NCBI RefSeq assembly: GCF_947487575.1
Contig: NZ_CANKXG010000001.1
Location: forward strand, 372,001-436,000
Reading direction: 5' to 3'
Length of the DNA: 64,000 nucleotides
Source of the DNA: an uncultured Algibacter sp.
Lineage (GTDB): Bacteria > Bacteroidota > Bacteroidia > Flavobacteriales > Flavobacteriaceae
The notes beneath the pieces were generated by a model. It was not told the origin of the DNA and searched no databases. It saw only the letters and a program-made list of their open reading frames with translations. The number at the start of each line of letters is the position of its first letter. Position 1 is the stretch's first letter. Below are positions 60,978 through 64,000 of the stretch, in pieces. The translations under genes were made by a program, and so were the position numbers.

Positions 60978-61945
60978 AAAAAGATTTAACTATAGGGGTT
61001 TTACTATGGAATAGCATTAATCATTTAGAAGATTTATACGGCTCTATTATTAATCAGGATATTATAAATGATTTTCAATTATTAATAATTGATAATGGAT
61101 CATCGGACGCCTCAGTTTCATATTCAAAAAATTTTTTTAAAAACAAATACCTCGACGTTCGAATCATTGAAAACAAAGTTAATAGAGGGTTTTGTCAAGG
61201 AGCTAATCAATTAATTGAAGAGACAAATAGTGATTATTTTATCTTACTTAATAGTGATGTAAAATTTAAAAATGATTATTTTAGAAATTTATTAGCTAAC
61301 ATTAAAAAAAGTGATTCAGAAGTTATTGGATTGATTCCTAAAGCATTATATTTCTATGATGAAAATAGAATAAATAATTTTGGAAATAATTTTAGCCCAT
61401 TTGGTTTATGGCAAGGAAAATATACTGATAAAATTGATAATACTTCAATACAGACATACGAATGCATGGGGGGGTTGTTTATTTCTCCTATTTTCAAAAT
61501 AAGTTTACTTAAACAAATAGGAGGCTTTATTGATGAGTTTGGATCATATGGTGAAGATTTTGATGTGTCTTATAGAGCAAGGGTTATGGGGTATAAATGG
61601 ATTGCAGATTCAGATTCTATAATTTATCATAAGTTTCAGGCTTCAATAAAGGATAATAATGTAGATAGAAGAAAGTGGTACATTAATGGTTTCAGAAATG
61701 CATTTTATGTTTTAATTATCAATTTACAATTAATAAATCTTATTTATGTTCTGCCCATTTTTTTTGCTAGAGTTTTAACGCGATACAATATTTACTCACA
61801 CCAAAACAATTATAATTTTGTTGAAACAAATATCTTGTTTTTTAGAACCTTTTTAAGAAAAGCTGATTTTACATGGATTAAATCACGCAGAAAGTTTACT
61901 CAAGATAAGCGGGTGGTTGCTGATTTTAAAATTTGGAAGCTATGA
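60974..61945 (+). CDS. Family 2 glycosyltransferase (rhamnosyltransferase-like)
   Basis: The 323-aa protein has the GT2 core IGVLLWNSINHLEDLYGSII, LLIIDNGSSDASV, ENKVNRGFCQGANQLIEET and DYFILLNSDVKFKNDY (DxD-type), then GGLFISPIFKISLLKQIGGF with GEDFDVSYRARVMGYKWIAD. The C-terminal 70 residues are hydrophobic (LIYVLPIFFARVLTRYNI). It resembles rhamnosyltransferases, fitting the upstream dTDP-Rha genes. Its stop overlaps the next start (ATGA). Confidence 0.9.
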   Translation: MKKDLTIGVLLWNSINHLEDLYGSIINQDIINDFQLLIIDNGSSDASVSYSKNFFKNKYLDVRIIENKVNRGFCQGANQLIEETNSDYFILLNSDVKFKNDYFRNLLANIKKSDSEVIGLIPKALYFYDENRINNFGNNFSPFGLWQGKYTDKIDNTSIQTYECMGGLFISPIFKISLLKQIGGFIDEFGSYGEDFDVSYRARVMGYKWIADSDSIIYHKFQASIKDNNVDRRKWYINGFRNAFYVLIINLQLINLIYVLPIFFARVLTRYNIYSHQNNYNFVETNILFFRTFLRKADFTWIKSRRKFTQDKRVVADFKIWKL

Positions 61946-63258
61946 GAATTAAAAAAGATTTGTTGTATAGGAGTTTAAGTTATTTATGTCTTACAGTCGC
62001 TTTTTTAATTGATATTAATTTTTTTAAAATCGTTTTTTTTCTATTGTTTTTAGGCTTCTTTATTTCAATTTCTAGCCGATACATAAAAAACAATTTGAAT
62101 TATTATTTTTTATTGGCTTTAGCAACATTTTATTTTATTGGAAGTATAGATTACGGGATTATTTTAGAATATAATCAGACCGAGATTTCTTATATTTCAA
62201 GAATAGCTATTGTTTTATTTGTTATTGTTTATCATACTCTTATGATAAGTGTTTTTGATGTGTCAATAAATATAAAAGCATTAAGAACCGATTTAAAAAA
62301 TAGAAATTTTAATCATAAACTATTATTTTTTATAAATGTAGTTTCTATTGCAATTAACATAGCTGTAATTGGTTATGTAATTTCTATTTTAGGTAAATAC
62401 ACATGGGGTGATGAGTATAGGCGCGTTTTAGGCAGGGTCATACCAGGTGAACTCACAATTTTCAGTTTACTTGTTATTATTCTTTTTCATTTTAACACGT
62501 TATTTATTTTACGTTCAAAATCCAAAACAATTTATTATTATTATATATTTAATTTATTAATTATTTTTCAGGTGTTTTTAAATTCATCAAGGTCATCTTT
62601 TGTGTTTTTATTTATACCTTCTTTTTTATTGTTTTTCCTAATTAAAGGAAAAACAATTTTTAAACTTAAGTATTTAGTTATTGGAATTGCATTGCTCTCT
62701 CTCTCTAGCTTTTGGGGATATTATAGATTAATGAACAGACCAAGACTTAACTTTACAAAAATAGTGCAAGAAACAGGGTTTCCAGTAGAGTATATTGTGT
62801 TTTATGACGCCGTAGTAACTTTTAGAGGTTCGATAGAGATTTATAATAAAGTTGTAACTAAAGATATTAATCCAGAATATGGTTCTTTTTTATTTAGACC
62901 AATAAATCAATTATTTAATAAAGGAGAATACGGGCCTGCACAATATGTTGCTAGAAAATATGTAGGAAGAACTTGGGATTCAGCTTTACCTCCAACTTTA
63001 GTAGGTGGTTTTTATATAGATTTTAGATTATTTGGATGCTTTATAGGTCCTTTGTTAATGTTATTTCTTTTCCATTTTTTTAAAACAAATTTGAATATAC
63101 TCTCGTATTCCCTTGGCTATACCTATTTAGTTACATATTATATGATAAGTATTTATGGGAATTTTTTCAATAATATTGGTTTTCCATTGACTTTAGTTAT
63201 TTATTTAGGAATAAGTTTCTTACTCTTTACCAAATTCAAATGGAATATAACAGCATAA
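61942..63258 (+). CDS. Wzy-like O-antigen/polysaccharide polymerase
   Basis: From ATG 61942 the protein is 438 aa with about ten membrane helices and a large loop (roughly residues 260-370, WGYYRLMNRPRLNFTKIVQE) that contains several Arg, as in Wzy-type polymerases. Sequence families of Wzy are very diverse, so the call rests on topology and position between the GT2 and the acyltransferase. It would polymerise repeat units in the periplasm. Confidence 0.75.
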   Translation: MRIKKDLLYRSLSYLCLTVAFLIDINFFKIVFFLLFLGFFISISSRYIKNNLNYYFLLALATFYFIGSIDYGIILEYNQTEISYISRIAIVLFVIVYHTLMISVFDVSINIKALRTDLKNRNFNHKLLFFINVVSIAINIAVIGYVISILGKYTWGDEYRRVLGRVIPGELTIFSLLVIILFHFNTLFILRSKSKTIYYYYIFNLLIIFQVFLNSSRSSFVFLFIPSFLLFFLIKGKTIFKLKYLVIGIALLSLSSFWGYYRLMNRPRLNFTKIVQETGFPVEYIVFYDAVVTFRGSIEIYNKVVTKDINPEYGSFLFRPINQLFNKGEYGPAQYVARKYVGRTWDSALPPTLVGGFYIDFRLFGCFIGPLLMLFLFHFFKTNLNILSYSLGYTYLVTYYMISIYGNFFNNIGFPLTLVIYLGISFLLFTKFKWNITA

Positions 63259-63281
63259 CTAGTGGGAAAAAATTAATTATT

Positions 63282-63863
63282 ATGATAGAAGTTTATGTAT
63301 CCAAGTTATTAAACAAGTTTGTTAATAGACCACTATTAAAGGCAAGGTTAAAAGAATGCGGGAAGAATTTTAAAATTGGTTATAAATCAGAGTTAAGAAA
63401 TTCGAGATATTTCTCTATAGGTGATAATTTTTTTTCAGGCCCGTATGGATATTTTGTTACCAATGAGTTTATTCCTGTAAAAATAGGGAATCATATTATG
63501 TTTGGACCTTTTTGTAAAATTTTTGGAGGGAATCATGATATTAAGTATACAAAGAATCACATTTATTATGCGCCAGAATCTAAAGTTGAAGGAAAAAAGA
63601 TAGTTATAGAAGATGGTGCTTGGATTGGAGCTAACACTACCATTTTAACTAATACTTATATTTGTGAAGGTGCTGTTGTAGCAAGTGGAGCAATAATTAG
63701 TCATTATATACCGCCTTATTGTATTGCTTATGGTATACCTGCTAAGCGTTTTAAGAGAAGGTTCAATGACAAAGAGTTAATGGAAGTATTACAAAACACA
63801 AATAGTAAATATAAATTTGAACAACTACTAGATATTTATCAGAAGCATGAAATTTATTTGTAG
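63282..63863 (+). CDS. Hexapeptide-repeat (LbH) acyltransferase
   Basis: The protein shows left-handed beta-helix repeats with I/V at every sixth residue (IPVKIGNHIMFGPFCKIFGG, IVIEDGAWIGANTTILTNTY, ICEGAVVASGAIISHYIPPY) and ends with CIAYGIPAKRFKRR. It matches the CysE/WbbJ-type O-acetyltransferases. It probably acetylates the surface polysaccharide. The start is ATG 63282 (193 aa) or ATG 63240 (overlapping the polymerase). It overlaps the next gene by 17 bp. Confidence 0.85.
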   Translation: MIEVYVSKLLNKFVNRPLLKARLKECGKNFKIGYKSELRNSRYFSIGDNFFSGPYGYFVTNEFIPVKIGNHIMFGPFCKIFGGNHDIKYTKNHIYYAPESKVEGKKIVIEDGAWIGANTTILTNTYICEGAVVASGAIISHYIPPYCIAYGIPAKRFKRRFNDKELMEVLQNTNSKYKFEQLLDIYQKHEIYL

Positions 63864-64000
63864 TAGAAGACATTTATTAGTTTTGGGCTGTGGCTTGGCT
63901 GCTATAGGGTATATTTTTTCTATAGCAACGGCATCTTTAGGGGTAATATTTTTTTTGTTTACATGGATATTAAATATTAACTCTTTAAACTTTAATAATT
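63847..64000 (+). CDS. Membrane protein, 3' end cut by window edge
   Basis: ATG 63847 opens MKFICSRRHLLVLGCGLAAI, and a frame remains open to the window end with a second hydrophobic stretch (SLGVIFFLFTWILNI). It overlaps the acyltransferase by 17 bp, so it belongs to the same operon. O-antigen ligase-like or other membrane proteins begin this way, but too little is visible to decide. Confidence 0.6.
   Translation, partial: MKFICSRRHLLVLGCGLAAIGYIFSIATASLGVIFFLFTWILNINSLNFNN

Noticed and set aside
1-64000. CRISPR arrays, transposases, phage or toxin-antitoxin genes
   Set aside because: None was seen; repeats present are dispersed or palindromic, not regularly spaced with spacers.

Overview
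The window is AT-rich (roughly one third G+C by eye) and looks like chromosomal DNA of a flavobacterium (Bacteroidota, family Flavobacteriaceae). Evidence: type IX secretion sorting domains (one intact type B domain at 13664-15019, one orphaned type A domain at 22132-22530), many SPII-type lipoproteins, repeated TAnnTTTG promoter -7 elements, and families seen mainly in this group (Lacal_2735, DUF4837, DUF4175, DUF6909, GlnRS with a long C-terminal extension). No phage, IS transposase, CRISPR array or plasmid gene was seen.

Layout. 1-6.6 kb: end of an MBL-fold hydrolase, a subtilisin-like lipoprotein, an M1 aminopeptidase lipoprotein, then CIA30, Lacal_2735 and SDR/DUF2867 genes. 6.6-9.7 kb (minus): an AspA/AstE-type zinc deacylase overlapping a glutamate-cysteine-ligase-like protein fused to CBS domains. 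9.7-15 kb: rnpA, a DUF4349 lipoprotein, an S41 protease, a double OmpA-domain protein and a leucine-rich-repeat T9SS cargo. 15-18.6 kb (minus): GNAT, CDF metal transporter, rpiB, a 590-bp very AT-rich gap with repeated TGTTAATA words and a consensus DnaA box, and a seven-repeat beta-propeller lipoprotein. 18.9-33.4 kb: rnr, a GIN-domain protein, a LysE transporter, tRNA-Cys, folB divergent from glnS, membrane and secreted proteins, an SPFH protein and gltX. 33.6-43.9 kb: DUF4175, ybeY, mnmG flanked by two parS-like palindromes exactly 2000 bp apart, a methyltransferase, an OmpH/Skp-like chaperone, a lipid kinase and holB. 44.4-52.8 kb: pgk, a MltD-like transglycosylase, a DUF4837 lipoprotein, tatA, an M23 peptidase, a GH3-family protein and a DUF6909 protein.

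52.8-64 kb is a co-directional, tightly overlapping surface polysaccharide locus: Wzz-like protein, rfbB-rfbA-rfbC-rfbD (dTDP-L-rhamnose), wecB-wecC (UDP-ManNAc and UDP-ManNAcA), a Wzx flippase, a family 2 glycosyltransferase, a Wzy-like polymerase, a hexapeptide acyltransferase and the start of another membrane protein. It reads as a Wzx/Wzy-dependent pathway and continues past the right edge.

The least ordinary features are non-coding: the parS pair, the candidate origin-like AT-rich gap, a three-copy dispersed GC-richer repeat, a perfect 23-bp inverted repeat near pgk, and a palindrome inserted in frame inside rnr. I found no clear-cut new defence or biosynthetic system. The closest candidate for an undescribed enzymatic pair is the GCS-like/CBS fusion with its overlapping deacylase.
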